The notes beneath the pieces were generated by a model. The model saw only the letters and a list, made by a program, of their open reading frames with translations. It searched no databases and was not told the DNA's origin. Below are positions 1-9,185 of a stretch of 64,000 bases of DNA, one piece after another; the first letter of the stretch is position 1; every line of letters begins with the position of its first letter. The stretch covers positions 1-64,000 of the forward strand of contig JBPCJC010000045.1 in NCBI GenBank assembly GCA_051005695.1, in the 5' to 3' direction. The DNA is from JACCTI01 sp051005695. Its GTDB lineage: Bacteria > Verrucomicrobiota > Verrucomicrobiia > Chthoniobacterales > UBA10450. Made by a program: the position numbers and the translations under genes.

Positions 1-2378
1 GAGCCACGGTTCTTCGGCAGGCGATTGAGAATAACCCCAGCCGGACGGGCGCCAGCGCCGGTAAGCATGCCCAAAGCGCGCTGGACGGCGTTGCGTGGGG
101 TCTTGCCAGCCCGCACGACCATGCAAACCGTTTGGACGAGCGGGGTCATTAGTAAAGTATCACTAACAGCCAGAACCGGCGCGCTGTCGATCACCACCCG
201 ATCGAACTGAGAGGCGGCTTCGGCCACGAGCTTCGCGAAGCTGGGGCCGCTTAAAAGCTCGGCGGGATTAGGAGCTCGCCGTCCTCCGGTCATAACAAAT
301 AGTCTGCCCGCAGTTAAGGCCAGAATGCGGGAGGCGCCTCCTTCTTCCACGGTGTGATCAAGGGCCGCCGCGGAAGCTGGTCGTACTGCGGCTTGGAGCT
401 CGGCGCCTCCGACCAGATAGTCGACGATGCCAGGTGCGTCGTCGGCTTCTTCGTTTCCGCCCAGGAAAATCTTGTGCAGACTGGGGCGGCGAAGATCACC
501 GTCGATCAAGAGGACGGTATGTCCTTGCTGCGCCAGGGCCAGTGAGTAGTTCGCGCAGGAAAAGCTCTTTCCCTCGTTAGGCGCGGCGCTGGTAAAGAGA
601 AAAACTTTCCGCTCAGTTTCCGGTCCGAGCAGCGAAAGCGAAGCGCGCAGATTCCGGAAGGCTTCCGCCGCCGGCCCTTCCGGAGCTTCGTCCACCAAAC
701 GATAAGCTACTGTGGGCGGAGCTTTGCCCTTGGTTTGTTCTGCCTCATCGCTCTTTCCTATTTCTGGAATTGCGGCGAGGACGGGCAAGCCGAGGATTGA
801 TTCTGTCTGGTCAACCGTTTTGAGAGAGCGATCCAAGATATCGGCGCCGTAGACAAATCCAAGGCCCAAGGCTAACCCGCCTAGCAAGCCGAGCAGGATT
901 GACTTTAGCGGCTTTGGACTAACTGGGACGCCGGGAAGAGGAGAACGTTCGATTACGCTGACCGCGTTGGTCTTCACATCCTTGGTCAGATTAGTCTCTT
1001 TGATTTGACGAAGCACGCTCTCATAAAGGGCTCGGTCGGTTTCTGCCTGGCGAGCAAGCTCTTGGTAGCGGATGGCCGCCTTGTTCAAGGCGATCGCCGC
1101 TTTCTCTTGTTCCCCGGTGGAGTTCTCCAGATTCTTCTCCGTGGCCCCGGCCTGATCGATGGTATTCCGGAGCACCGCCGGTTGGGCTAAGGCGGTCCGC
1201 CGTAAGGCGTCTCTTGCTTCCGCCAGCGCGGCCCGGGCGGCCATCATTTTCGGATGCTTCTCTTTATAACGTTGTGCGAGTTGGGCTACGATCGCTTCCA
1301 GTTGGGCTACGTCCCGCCGGCGGTCGATGACTGCGGGCGCGGCCGCGATGCTGGGGACAGCGAGGAGTTGGTCGACGTTCTCGCCGATTCCTTCGATTTG
1401 GCTAAGCTCGTGTTCCAGACGAAAGCGCTCAGCTTTGGCGGCAGCTAGCTTGCTGCTTAGATCCTGAAGGCGGTCTTCTACCAGACCACCACGGCTACCG
1501 GTGCTGCCGGCGCCGGTTTGGGAGCCGGTGGTGGCGGCGCCGCCGCCGAGCTGAAGTGCGTCCGGCGTAGTCGCCTTATAGTCGGCGACCGCCGCCTCGC
1601 TTTTTTGCAGGTTCTTCTTCAACCGCTCCTCTTCTTCCATGAGGTAGCGGAGGGAGTCTTGGCTGCCGAAGGCGCGACGCTCAATCGAGTCCCGGATGTA
1701 TTCCCGGCCGATAGCGTCGGCCAGCCGTTTAGCCATCGCCGGATCGGTGTGGGTCACGTAAAGATCGATCAGTCGGGTGCCACGCCGGATCACTGGCTTA
1801 ACGCGCAAGGCGAGCGCGCCGGCGAGCGCTTCTTCTACGGGCGTAAAAGTAGTCGGAGCGCTGAGAACATCGGACGAAGAAGCGCTTGGGCTCGGGTGCC
1901 CAGCCGCGGTCTTCGAAGTTCGTTTGTTGTCTTCGTCTGCAATCGATCGTCCGATCAGCGCGCGTCCGCCATCTTCCGCCAAGCCTTCTGCGCGGACGAC
2001 GCGTGCCAGCAGGCCGCGGTTGGTCAGATTTTGTTCGATCGTGCGCATCGCTTCCTGGCTAGCCAGGAACATGGTCCGCATGCGCGAAGATGGATCATCG
2101 GAGCGCATCGGGGTCGGATCCTGGACGTCCACTTCGAGGACAGCATGGCCCTGGTATAACTTCGGAGTCCGAGCGAGGTATCCAAGCGCGAGGAAGAAAC
2201 CCGCCAGAACGCAAATCGCGACGATCCAGAGCTTCTCGAGAAATGCATGCCAAAAATGGCGGAAATCAAAGCCACGTCGTTCGCCGTGCTGTTCGGGCAA
2301 GGCCGCGGCGGAACCGGAGAAAATCTGCCTTGGGCTGGAAACGGGTTGGGGGCCGACGTCAGTTTGTTGAGGTAACAT
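1..2378 (-). CDS. Wzz/Wzc-type chain-length regulator with BY-kinase domain (3' end outside window)
   Basis: Inner-membrane polysaccharide co-polymerase and bacterial tyrosine autokinase that controls EPS chain length and export. The frame is open from ATG 2378 to the window edge (792 codons), so the C-terminal tail, where the tyrosine cluster would lie, is not seen. An N-terminal transmembrane helix (about residues 50-69) and a second one (about 490-515) bracket a long coiled-coil-rich periplasmic part. The cytoplasmic kinase domain has a canonical Walker A (APNEGKS, about 599-605), Walker A' (LLIDGDLRRP, about 623-632) and Walker B (VVIDSAP, D731). It lies 43 bp after the Wza-like gene, so it is probably the last of three co-transcribed genes. 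Family and fold are clear; which sugar polymer it serves is not. Confidence 0.9.
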   Translation of the reverse strand, partial: MLPQQTDVGPQPVSSPRQIFSGSAAALPEQHGERRGFDFRHFWHAFLEKLWIVAICVLAGFFLALGYLARTPKLYQGHAVLEVDVQDPTPMRSDDPSSRMRTMFLASQEAMRTIEQNLTNRGLLARVVRAEGLAEDGGRALIGRSIADEDNKRTSKTAAGHPSPSASSSDVLSAPTTFTPVEEALAGALALRVKPVIRRGTRLIDLYVTHTDPAMAKRLADAIGREYIRDSIERRAFGSQDSLRYLMEEEERLKKNLQKSEAAVADYKATTPDALQLGGGAATTGSQTGAGSTGSRGGLVEDRLQDLSSKLAAAKAERFRLEHELSQIEGIGENVDQLLAVPSIAAAPAVIDRRRDVAQLEAIVAQLAQRYKEKHPKMMAARAALAEARDALRRTALAQPAVLRNTIDQAGATEKNLENSTGEQEKAAIALNKAAIRYQELARQAETDRALYESVLRQIKETNLTKDVKTNAVSVIERSPLPGVPVSPKPLKSILLGLLGGLALGLGFVYGADILDRSLKTVDQTESILGLPVLAAIPEIGKSDEAEQTKGKAPPTVAYRLVDEAPEGPAAEAFRNLRASLSLLGPETERKVFLFTSAAPNEGKSFSCANYSLALAQQGHTVLLIDGDLRRPSLHKIFLGGNEEADDAPGIVDYLVGGAELQAAVRPASAAALDHTVEEGGASRILALTAGRLFVMTGGRRAPNPAELLSGPSFAKLVAEAASQFDRVVIDSAPVLAVSDTLLMTPLVQTVCMVVRAGKTPRNAVQRALGMLTGAGARPAGVILNRLPKNRG

Positions 2379-2421
2379 GCTATGAGTAGCTCGAGATTTT
2401 GGAGGGAGCGGATGGTACGAG

Positions 2422-3114
2422 CTAGAAAATGCTTTCTCCCACGGTAATCGTGTCGCCGGGTTGAACCTTGAAGGAGCCGGCACCTTTGGCCGCGCGCTTG
2501 GCATCGACGCGAACGACATCTTCGCGGCCGTTACTTTCGCGACGGACACTGATGCGCTCGGGCGCAGCAATCCGGGTATACCCACCGGCCATAGCGATCG
2601 CTTCCAGAAGATCTATGCCAGAGGGGCTGCCGTCGGGCATCTCGAAGCTACCTGGGCGCGTGACCTGCCCGAGAACGGTGAAACGTCGCTTCGCATAACC
2701 GACCAGGATGACGTTGACCTTGGGGTTAACAAGATAATCTTTACCGTATTGTTCGGTCAGACGCGCAGTCGCCTGGGTTAGGTTGAGTCCGGCTAAATGG
2801 ACCGAACCCAGGAGAGGGACGCTGAGGTTGCCTTCGCCATTTAACCGGCCATTTGTCCGCAGATCGTCTTCGCCGAAGACCTCCACCGCGACCTGATCGT
2901 TTGCAGAGAGAACGTAGCCGGCCGGTGCGCTGACGCCACTTGTAATCGGCGCCGCCGCAGCAGTTCCGGCAGCGGGTTGCGCACGCGCTGACTCCTGCGG
3001 CTGGGCATCCGATGCTTTTTGGGCACTGGCGACCGCGGGAGAGATTAGGGCCAGCAACGCGCCAAGAATGAGTGCGGTCGATGAACGCGGAGTTTGAAAG
3101 GTATGGCGGAGCAT
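2422..3114 (-). CDS. Wza-like polysaccharide export protein (SLBB)
   Basis: Periplasmic/outer-membrane polysaccharide export protein, about 230 aa. The chosen start, ATG 3114, gives a good signal peptide (hydrophobic residues 13-30, cleavage near ASA-Q). A longer start at 3177 would overlap the upstream gene by about 60 bp and add a basic leader, so it is less likely. Residues about 65-140 form the poly_export domain (GYVLSANDQVAVEVFGEDDL, then NPKVNVILVGY). Residues about 143-195 form an SLBB repeat beginning RRFTVLGQVTRPGSFEMP. There is no lipobox cysteine, unlike the second exporter at 48093. It starts 4 bp after the stop of the beta-barrel gene and is followed by the kinase gene, a classical OM barrel-Wza-Wzc order. 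Confidence 0.88.
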   Translation of the reverse strand: MLRHTFQTPRSSTALILGALLALISPAVASAQKASDAQPQESARAQPAAGTAAAAPITSGVSAPAGYVLSANDQVAVEVFGEDDLRTNGRLNGEGNLSVPLLGSVHLAGLNLTQATARLTEQYGKDYLVNPKVNVILVGYAKRRFTVLGQVTRPGSFEMPDGSPSGIDLLEAIAMAGGYTRIAAPERISVRRESNGREDVVRVDAKRAAKGAGSFKVQPGDTITVGESIF

Positions 3115-3118
3115 TTTT

Positions 3119-4528
3119 CTAGAAAGTAAGCGACGTACGCATGCCGACCTGGTTGTCATTAAAGCTAAACGCTTCACTTGAACTGTCGTCCTGACGATGA
3201 AGATAATAGACTCCCAAGGTCCAAAAACGCATCAAAGTGAGGTCGATAGATGGCTGGACGAAGAAGTAATTGTCATTGCGTGAAGCATTGATGGCTTGGA
3301 CAGTGCTGAAATAGTCGGATTTTTCGTAGCCGATGGCAAGCCCAAGGTAAAGACGCCGCAGAAAACGTTGACGTGCGCTCAGGTTAATCTGCGTGGAAGT
3401 GTAATCCTGGCCAAATAAAACGGCGGAGTTTTGCGTCCGTCGGCTGCCAATCAGGTTTAGAGTTGTTCCGTCAAACGGCTGGTAGGTCGCTCCAAGCTCG
3501 AAAACCGGGGAGACGTAGTTTCCGCCGCGGGAGTCGCTCTCGAACTGCCGGAACTCGACCCCGCCCGACGCGTTCAAGTTTACTTTTCCGCTGAGCTCGT
3601 AGGTGAGTCGCCCGTTAATTTGTTCGAAGGTCTGACTGGGATTCGGCGAATCAACCGCGTTGTAGCCGGCGGTGCCGCCGAGGCCGATGACCAGCTTTGG
3701 GCTGTAGGTGTAATTCAGAAAAAGATTACCCGAATAAACCTCGGAACCGATCAGACTTTGATAGTCGTTAATCGCCAGCTGGGCAGATCCACTTAGAAAG
3801 GTCTTCCCGGTTAGGTCATAACTGAAACTCGCATTTGTAGAATAGATGTTTTGCTTCACATTGCCGCCAGCATCCAGGTTTAAGGCAGGTCTCGTGGTAG
3901 AGCTAGTAGCGACACCAACGTATCCGGGGTTGGTGCCCTCGAGCAACTGGACATCCTGGGTTAAGCCGAGGGACAGATGGGAGAAACGATATTCACCTTC
4001 CAGCCGCATTACTTGCTGGAGGGCGTCCGCTCCCGAATGCTCGGTATAAACGAAGAAGCTAGGAGCGTAATCCAAACGAATGAAGTTTCGCTCATGGCCG
4101 ACGATGTCGCCGAAGCCGATGCTCACGGCCGGTTCGATGGCAAAATAGATATCGGCTGCGGAACTGGATCCGTTCCCTTTGGTGAGCGAAATATTATCGT
4201 CGTAAACACTGCGAAGGTTAAGCCGAACCGCGTATTGAAATCGTTTTGGCACGGCTGAGACTGCCGCATCATTGCCCCTGATTTCTTCCGATCGCGGGTT
4301 TGGAGTTTCGGAGTCGGCGAGCGGGCGAATTTCCGCCGAGGTGCGAACAAGGTTTTGCGGATCGGTTCCAAGGTTGCTAGCTGCGGCCTCGTTCAAGGAT
4401 GCGGACGGGGCGGTCGTCGATTCTGATTCTTGCGCGAGCAACCCGGTGCCGACAAAAACCGAAATCACAGCGATTGCGATCGCGATTCCCCGGTTGCGGG
4501 TTCTCTTTGTTTGCTCGGTAGGAATCAT
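3119..4528 (-). CDS. Outer-membrane beta-barrel protein of the EPS system
   Basis: Predicted outer-membrane beta-barrel of 469 aa. It has an N-terminal signal segment (about residues 14-32) and a low-complexity linker, then from about residue 95 alternating hydrophobic/polar strands rich in aromatic residues. The last residues are RTSLTF, the terminal phenylalanine typical of BAM substrates. It resembles the putative beta-barrel porin 2 group often found beside EPS and exosortase genes. It is the first gene of the minus-strand trio. A second, unrelated-looking member sits at 59395. The precise role (export pore partner or surface anchor) cannot be read from sequence. Confidence 0.75.
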   Translation of the reverse strand: MIPTEQTKRTRNRGIAIAIAVISVFVGTGLLAQESESTTAPSASLNEAAASNLGTDPQNLVRTSAEIRPLADSETPNPRSEEIRGNDAAVSAVPKRFQYAVRLNLRSVYDDNISLTKGNGSSSAADIYFAIEPAVSIGFGDIVGHERNFIRLDYAPSFFVYTEHSGADALQQVMRLEGEYRFSHLSLGLTQDVQLLEGTNPGYVGVATSSTTRPALNLDAGGNVKQNIYSTNASFSYDLTGKTFLSGSAQLAINDYQSLIGSEVYSGNLFLNYTYSPKLVIGLGGTAGYNAVDSPNPSQTFEQINGRLTYELSGKVNLNASGGVEFRQFESDSRGGNYVSPVFELGATYQPFDGTTLNLIGSRRTQNSAVLFGQDYTSTQINLSARQRFLRRLYLGLAIGYEKSDYFSTVQAINASRNDNYFFVQPSIDLTLMRFWTLGVYYLHRQDDSSSEAFSFNDNQVGMRTSLTF

Positions 4529-4772
4529 TCGGTGACGGGGCGCGACATTCCAGAGGAACTACGGGATTGCTGCAAGAAGTTCTCGCGGAATCTCAGCGCC
4601 GGGGAGGGTTTTTCTCGCCTCGGCGAGATCGTAGTCGGGATCGCTTGCACCAGACCGACCCTAGCAGAATTCGCTCCATCGGAGATATCGCCGATTTAAT
4701 CGTCCGCGTCCGGATGGGTTCAGTTGGCGTTTGGATGCTTGTGAATCCGGAGGAATAATCGCAATCCGGGGC

Positions 4773-5048
4773 ATGCCTCGTGCTTTTATTGAGGCTATGA
4801 TTCTTGCGCTTGGGATTCTCGTTTCGGTCTCGGCTTCCGTCGGTTTGATCTCGATGCGGCTGAATCGGGCACCCGAAGGTTTTGAGGATGAAACCGGATT
4901 CCATTTCAAGAATAATGGGGCGGACATCGACAGGACGAGAATTGTTTCCGCTACTTTTGGAACCAAAGGCGCCAAGGTCAGTCGACCTGCTGGGATGTTT
5001 GCCCAGATCCCGCGGCTTCTGCATACGCGGGCTGCCACTACTCTGTAG
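4773..5048 (+). CDS. Possible small single-pass membrane protein
   Basis: Unrecognised 91-aa frame inside the divergent region. The N-terminus holds one hydrophobic helix (AMILALGILVSVSASVGLI, about residues 8-26). This is followed by a charged segment, RAPEGFEDETGFHF, that reads like a conserved protein motif rather than a chance frame, and a basic tail. No clear Shine-Dalgarno sequence precedes ATG 4773, and a start at 4797 is possible. It could be a small accessory membrane protein of the EPS locus. Longer overlapping frames on the minus strand have arginine- and proline-rich shadow composition, which favours this one. Confidence 0.4.
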   Translation: MPRAFIEAMILALGILVSVSASVGLISMRLNRAPEGFEDETGFHFKNNGADIDRTRIVSATFGTKGAKVSRPAGMFAQIPRLLHTRAATTL

Positions 5049-5342
5049 GGTTCCACGGAAGGAGCGGGGGCCGAAGCCGGAAAAGCCTCTCCAACCAGCG
5101 GCAATCTAGGCAACGAGCAGACCCCGCGTCCCGGGGGGAGGAGAATTCAATCCGCGAATGTGCAAGAAAGCTTGCATTCTGACGCGACTCTTCCAAAGAT
5201 CGAAACCCGGTGGAGTATGAGGGGTTCCCCACTACAATCCGTGATCAGGTGCCGCGGGGACGACGCACGTCGACGGATGATGCGTTCTCGGATGGGGTTG
5301 GCCAAACAAGCTGTTGACGCATACGGGGGGGTTGTAGTTATC

Positions 5343-5366
5343 TCTAGTGAATCTAGTGATTATACT
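5343..5366 (+). promoter_or_regulatory. Tandem 8-bp repeat next to a TATACT -10-like box
   Basis: TCTAGTGA occurs twice in tandem (5343-5350 and 5352-5359, period 9), directly followed by TATACT at 5361-5366. A TTGACG hexamer lies further upstream at 5314, too far for a standard spacer. The arrangement could be an activator-dependent promoter for the operon starting at 5513, about 145 bp downstream. Confidence 0.25.
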
Positions 5367-5512
5367 CGCGACTGAAAGCGCGCCTAGGCAACCAAAATTT
5401 TATGATTACCAAGTCTTTCCCCGGAATTTCCGGCGAACGACCAAGGGCGGCAGCATGTCTGGAAGCCGCGAAAAACGTCATCACTTCAGCAGGAAATCCG
5501 TAATTAATAGCG

Positions 5513-6415
5513 ATGCGTAATCCAGTGAACTCTCGGAAGCCTGATAACGGACGTCGCATCCGAGGCCGTGGTTCCCGCCGCGAGATGAATCTTCAACTCG
5601 CATCGGCGGATGTGATTTCGAACTTTCTGAACAACGCGGTGATGAATCATCTCTCGCGGGAATCAGCCGGAACGAGCGCCCTGCGTAGCGAAACCGCGGG
5701 CGTGGAATCATTCTCGGCGATCGATGACGCCCCTACGATCGGGTTGCGGGTTCTCCCGGCGCCGGACCTATCCGCGACTTTTTCGCGAATCCCGACGTGG
5801 AAGCGAATTCTCGACGTCGCACTCATCACCCTGGCTTTGCCAATATGGTTGCCGTTCATGCTGCTGATCATGGTGGCGATCAAGGTGACCTCCGCTGGTC
5901 CGATTTTTTATCGGCAGGAACGAGTCGGTTATCGCGGCCGCCGTTTCATGATTTTCAAGTTTCGGACGATGAAAGTGAACGTGGATACGCAGGTGCACGA
6001 GTCGCACTTCGAACGCTTAATTGCGACCGATTCGCCCATGACCAAGCTCGATGAGCATGGCGATCCGCGGCTGATTAGATGGGGGCGCTTTTATCGCGCG
6101 GCCGGGTTGGATGAATTGCCGCAAATCTTCAACGTCCTGCGCGGCGAGATGAGCCTGGTCGGTGCCCGTCCCTGCACGCTGCACGAGTTCGAACGTTACC
6201 AACCCTGGCAGCGCGAGCGGGTCAACGGTCCGCCGGGATTGACCGGCTACTGGCAGGTAAATGGTAAAAACAAAACCACCTTTAGCGAGATGATCGAAAT
6301 GGACATTTTCTACGGCAAGAACATGTCTCTGGGCCTCGATCTCAGGATCATATTCCGCACTCCAATGGCGATTCTCCAACAGGTTTTGGAGAGCCGGGGA
6401 CTTAAATTTTGGTGA
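5513..6415 (+). CDS. Sugar-phosphate transferase initiating EPS repeat units
   Basis: Monotopic phosphoglycosyl transferase (bacterial sugar transferase family) that loads the first sugar-1-phosphate onto undecaprenyl phosphate. A single hydrophobic segment (about residues 100-126) is followed by the family core: GPIFYRQERVG (129-139), FKFRTM (149-153), the catalytic acidic dyad in GLDELPQ (D200, E201), SLVGARP (214-220) and GLTGYWQV (242-249). It lacks the four extra N-terminal helices of WcaJ/CpsE-type enzymes, so it is the short PglC-like architecture with an extra about 90-residue disordered N-terminus. The start is uncertain: ATG 5513 is used, and ATG 5585 would remove 24 basic residues. 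It is the first gene of the long plus-strand operon. Confidence 0.9.
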   Translation: MRNPVNSRKPDNGRRIRGRGSRREMNLQLASADVISNFLNNAVMNHLSRESAGTSALRSETAGVESFSAIDDAPTIGLRVLPAPDLSATFSRIPTWKRILDVALITLALPIWLPFMLLIMVAIKVTSAGPIFYRQERVGYRGRRFMIFKFRTMKVNVDTQVHESHFERLIATDSPMTKLDEHGDPRLIRWGRFYRAAGLDELPQIFNVLRGEMSLVGARPCTLHEFERYQPWQRERVNGPPGLTGYWQVNGKNKTTFSEMIEMDIFYGKNMSLGLDLRIIFRTPMAILQQVLESRGLKFW

Positions 6416-6468
6416 AAATGTGTCCCCGCCGGATATCGACCCTCGCGGATGATTTAGCCTAACGAATC

Positions 6469-7563
6469 ATGGACCAACCCATCTCACTCGGAGTCATCGG
6501 TTGCGGCTACTGGGGTCCCAACCTCGTTCGGAATTTCAAGAGCTTGCCCGATTGCCGCGTGCGCGCGATGTGCGATTTAAGCCAGGCGCGCTTGCAGCAC
6601 ATGCGCTCGGTTTATGCCGACGTCGAGGGATTGACCGACTATGAGCATTTTCTCAACGGGATCGACTTGGACGCGGTCGTCATCGCGACGCCGGTAAAGC
6701 ATCACTTTCCGCTGGCCAAAGCGAGCCTGCTGGCCGGCAAACACACCCTGATCGAAAAGCCGATGGCCTCCTCGTCCGCCGAGTGTGAAGAGCTGATCGA
6801 GATCGCGGAACGTAACGGGCTCATCCTCATGGTCGGCCACACATTTTTGTATTCGTCGCCGGTCCGAAAAATTTGCGAGATCGTGCAGGCGGGTGACATC
6901 GGCGACATTCGCTACATCAATTCGCGCCGGTTGAACTTGGGATTATTCCAGAAAGACATCAACGTCGCCTGGGATCTCGCGCCGCACGACATCTCGATCA
7001 TCTTGCACATTCTGGGTGAATTCCCGACGACCCTGAATTGTCAGGGCAACGCCCATGTCACTCCCGCAATCGAGGATGTGACCAATATGTCGCTGACCTT
7101 CCGCCACAAACGTTTCGCGACCATTCAAAGCAGCTGGCTCGAACCGCGAAAAGTCCGCGAAATGACCATCGTCGGGACACGCAGAATGATCGTATACGAC
7201 GATCTGAAAACGCACGGCAAGATCCGGGTTTACGATGTGCGGGTCGAACGTCCGCCGCATTACGATACCTTCGCCGAATTTCATTACTCGTATCACTACG
7301 GCGACAGTTACATCCCGCACATCCAGCAGGAAGAACCGTTGAAAATCGAGTGCCAGCATTTCCTCGATTGCATCTCCTCCGGTAATCGCCCGATCTCCAG
7401 CGGTCGGGAAGGCCTCGAGTTGGTCCGCATTCTCGAAGCCGCCTCCCTTTCGCTCAGTCGCAACGGCGCGCCCGTTACTTTCTCAAATTCCAGTTCCATC
7501 CTCCCGGAAGCTGGCTCGGTTCCGTCGCGGGCGGTCAAGCCAGCAGGCGTGGTAGGAGTATGA
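6469..7563 (+). CDS. Gfo/Idh/MocA oxidoreductase, probable UDP-GlcNAc(A) 3-dehydrogenase
   Basis: NAD-dependent sugar-nucleotide oxidoreductase of 364 aa. The Rossmann motif GVIGCGYWG (about 8-16) and the family EKP motif (96-98, LIEKPMA) are intact, as is a conserved DLAPHDISI segment with the likely catalytic histidine. The next two genes are a left-handed beta-helix acetyltransferase and a DegT-type aminotransferase. In known WbpB/WbpE/WbpD or Gnn-like pathways this trio oxidises C3 of UDP-GlcNAc or UDP-GlcNAcA, transaminates it and acetylates it, giving a 2,3-diacetamido sugar. The substrate is inferred from this context. A copy of the over-represented word GCCTAACGA lies immediately before its ATG. 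Confidence 0.85.
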   Translation: MDQPISLGVIGCGYWGPNLVRNFKSLPDCRVRAMCDLSQARLQHMRSVYADVEGLTDYEHFLNGIDLDAVVIATPVKHHFPLAKASLLAGKHTLIEKPMASSSAECEELIEIAERNGLILMVGHTFLYSSPVRKICEIVQAGDIGDIRYINSRRLNLGLFQKDINVAWDLAPHDISIILHILGEFPTTLNCQGNAHVTPAIEDVTNMSLTFRHKRFATIQSSWLEPRKVREMTIVGTRRMIVYDDLKTHGKIRVYDVRVERPPHYDTFAEFHYSYHYGDSYIPHIQQEEPLKIECQHFLDCISSGNRPISSGREGLELVRILEAASLSLSRNGAPVTFSNSSSILPEAGSVPSRAVKPAGVVGV

Positions 7564-8054
7564 CCGGAAATCTTGCTGCTCATCAGCTCATCTCGAGCGA
7601 CGTAAAACTTGGCCGGAACGTCCAGATCCGTGCCTTCGTAAATCTTTACGGCTGCGAGATTGGCGACGAAACCCGGATCGGGACCTTCGTGGAAATCCAG
7701 AAGGGCGCGAAAATCGGCGCCCGCTGCAAAATTTCCAGCCACACCTTCATCTGCGAAGGTGTCACGATCGAGTCCGGCGTTTTCGTCGGTCATGGGGTGA
7801 CCTTCATCAACGACCGTTACCCCAGCGCGACGAATGCTGACGGCGAGTTACAAACGGAAGCCGATTGGAATTGTCAGACTACCTTGGTGAAACGCGGAGC
7901 CTCGATCGGTTCCGGAGCGACTTTGCTCGGCGGCATCACGATTGGCGAAAAAGCCGTTATCGGCGCCGGTAGTGTGGTTACCAAAGACGTCCCGCCAAAC
8001 AGCATTGTGGCGGGAAATCCGGCCACGATTTTGCAAGCTAGCGCAATCGTTTGA
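7560..8054 (+). CDS. Left-handed beta-helix N-acetyltransferase (WbpD/WlbB-like)
   Basis: Acyl-CoA-dependent acetyltransferase of 164 aa built from hexapeptide repeats (for example IGDETRIGTFVEIQKGAKIG). It has the usual histidine in SSHTFICEGVTI and the C-terminal turn GAGSVVTKDVPPNSIVAGNPA. It overlaps the dehydrogenase stop by 4 bp (ATGA) and is followed 1 bp later by the aminotransferase, so translation is coupled. In this context it most likely N-acetylates the new 3-amino group of a UDP-aminosugar. Acetylation of a different aminosugar cannot be excluded. Confidence 0.85.
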   Translation: MTGNLAAHQLISSDVKLGRNVQIRAFVNLYGCEIGDETRIGTFVEIQKGAKIGARCKISSHTFICEGVTIESGVFVGHGVTFINDRYPSATNADGELQTEADWNCQTTLVKRGASIGSGATLLGGITIGEKAVIGAGSVVTKDVPPNSIVAGNPATILQASAIV

Positions 8055-8055
8055 T

Positions 8056-9174
8056 ATGAATGTCCCGTTTCTCGATCTCAAGGCTCATCACGCGCCGCAT
8101 CTCGCGGAATTCGAAGACGCCATCCGGCAAGTGATCGCAACCAGCGCGTTCGCCGGCGGCCCATTCGTTTCCGCGTTCGAGAAAGACTTCGCGGCTTATT
8201 GCGACTGTGAATATGCGATCGGTCTGGGCAGCGGAACGGAAGCACTCTGGCTTGTCTTGTTAGCTAACGGCATCGGCCCCGGCGACGAAGTGATCACCGT
8301 CTCGAGCACTTTCATGGCGACGGCGGAAGCGATCAGCTACTGCGGCGCGACGCCGGCGTTCGTGGATGTCGATGAGCGCACCTACACGATGGATCCGGCC
8401 GCGTTGTCCGCCGCCCTAACGAGTCGGACCAAAGCGATTGTGCCGGTGCATCTTTTCGGTCAGACGGCCGACATGGACCCGATCGTGGCTTTCGGTCGCA
8501 AACACGGCTTGCTTGTCATCGAGGATGCCGCGCAGGCTCACGGCGCAAAATACAAAGGCCGCAAAGCCGGCTCCATCGGCGACGCCGGCTGCTTCAGTTT
8601 TTATCCGGGAAAAAACCTTGGCGCCTTCGGCGAAGCCGGGGCGGTGGTGACGAATGACCGTGAACTTTGCGAGAAGATCCAAGTGTTGCGCGATCATGGC
8701 CAGACCCGGAAGTATCATCACACGTTTGTGGGCTGGAATTGCAGAATGGATGGAATCCAAGGCGCCGTTTTGCAAATCAAACTGCGCGATCTGGAACACG
8801 GCAATCAACTTCGCCGCGACCACGCTCAGCGTTATCAAGATGGACTGGCCGACGTCGAAGGCTTGATCACCCCAATGCCGGCAGATTATGCCGAGCACGT
8901 CTTCCACATTTTTGCCCTCCGAGTGCAGGAACGTGACGAAGTGATGCGGGCGCTGGAGGAGAAGGGGATTGGCTGCGGAGTGCACTATCCCATCCCGGTG
9001 CACTTGCAAAAAGCCTACGAACATCTGGGATATCGCGAGGGCGCGTTCCCCGTTTCCGAGGCGACTTCGCGCGAGTTTGTTTCTCTGCCGATGTATCCGG
9101 AGTTAACCCCCAGCCAGATCGATTGCGTGATTGCCGCGGTCAAAGAATCTCTTCCGGTGGGTGCCCTCTCTTGA
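8056..9174 (+). CDS. DegT/DnrJ/EryC1 PLP aminotransferase
   Basis: PLP-dependent sugar aminotransferase, 372 aa from ATG 8056. That start sits just after the preceding stop and gives the canonical N-terminus MNVPFLDLKA; an in-frame upstream start at 7942 would overlap the acetyltransferase. Signature residues are visible: the PLP-phosphate loop GLGSGTEALWL (56-66), VIEDAAQAHGA with D157 for the pyridine nitrogen, and the Schiff-base lysine in SFYPGKNLGAFGEAG (K186). Third gene of the diacetamido-sugar cassette (WbpE/WlbC-like role). The 6-oxidation needed to make the uronic acid would come from the dehydrogenase at 45826. Confidence 0.9.
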   Translation: MNVPFLDLKAHHAPHLAEFEDAIRQVIATSAFAGGPFVSAFEKDFAAYCDCEYAIGLGSGTEALWLVLLANGIGPGDEVITVSSTFMATAEAISYCGATPAFVDVDERTYTMDPAALSAALTSRTKAIVPVHLFGQTADMDPIVAFGRKHGLLVIEDAAQAHGAKYKGRKAGSIGDAGCFSFYPGKNLGAFGEAGAVVTNDRELCEKIQVLRDHGQTRKYHHTFVGWNCRMDGIQGAVLQIKLRDLEHGNQLRRDHAQRYQDGLADVEGLITPMPADYAEHVFHIFALRVQERDEVMRALEEKGIGCGVHYPIPVHLQKAYEHLGYREGAFPVSEATSREFVSLPMYPELTPSQIDCVIAAVKESLPVGALS

Positions 9175-9185
9175 ACGGCTTGCAA

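Larger units (their letters stand above)
4529..5512. other. Long divergent control region
   Basis: About 980 bp between the minus-strand export operon and the plus-strand EPS operon. Overlapping short reading frames on both strands show no recognisable family except one possible small membrane protein (4773-5048). A dyad TGCAAG-AAAG-CTTGCA lies near 5160-5176. Tandem TCTAGTGA repeats precede a TATACT box at 5361. Its length suggests a regulatory hub, but no factor can be assigned. Confidence 0.5.

Noticed and set aside
1518..2389. Plus-strand frames of 99-213 codons in the first 2.4 kb
   Set aside because: They are shadows of the Wzc-type kinase frame on the minus strand, rich in arginine and without family motifs.
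4593..5113. Two overlapping minus-strand frames of 143-150 codons in the divergent region
   Set aside because: Arginine/proline/serine-rich composition without motifs; the plus-strand small frame is more protein-like.
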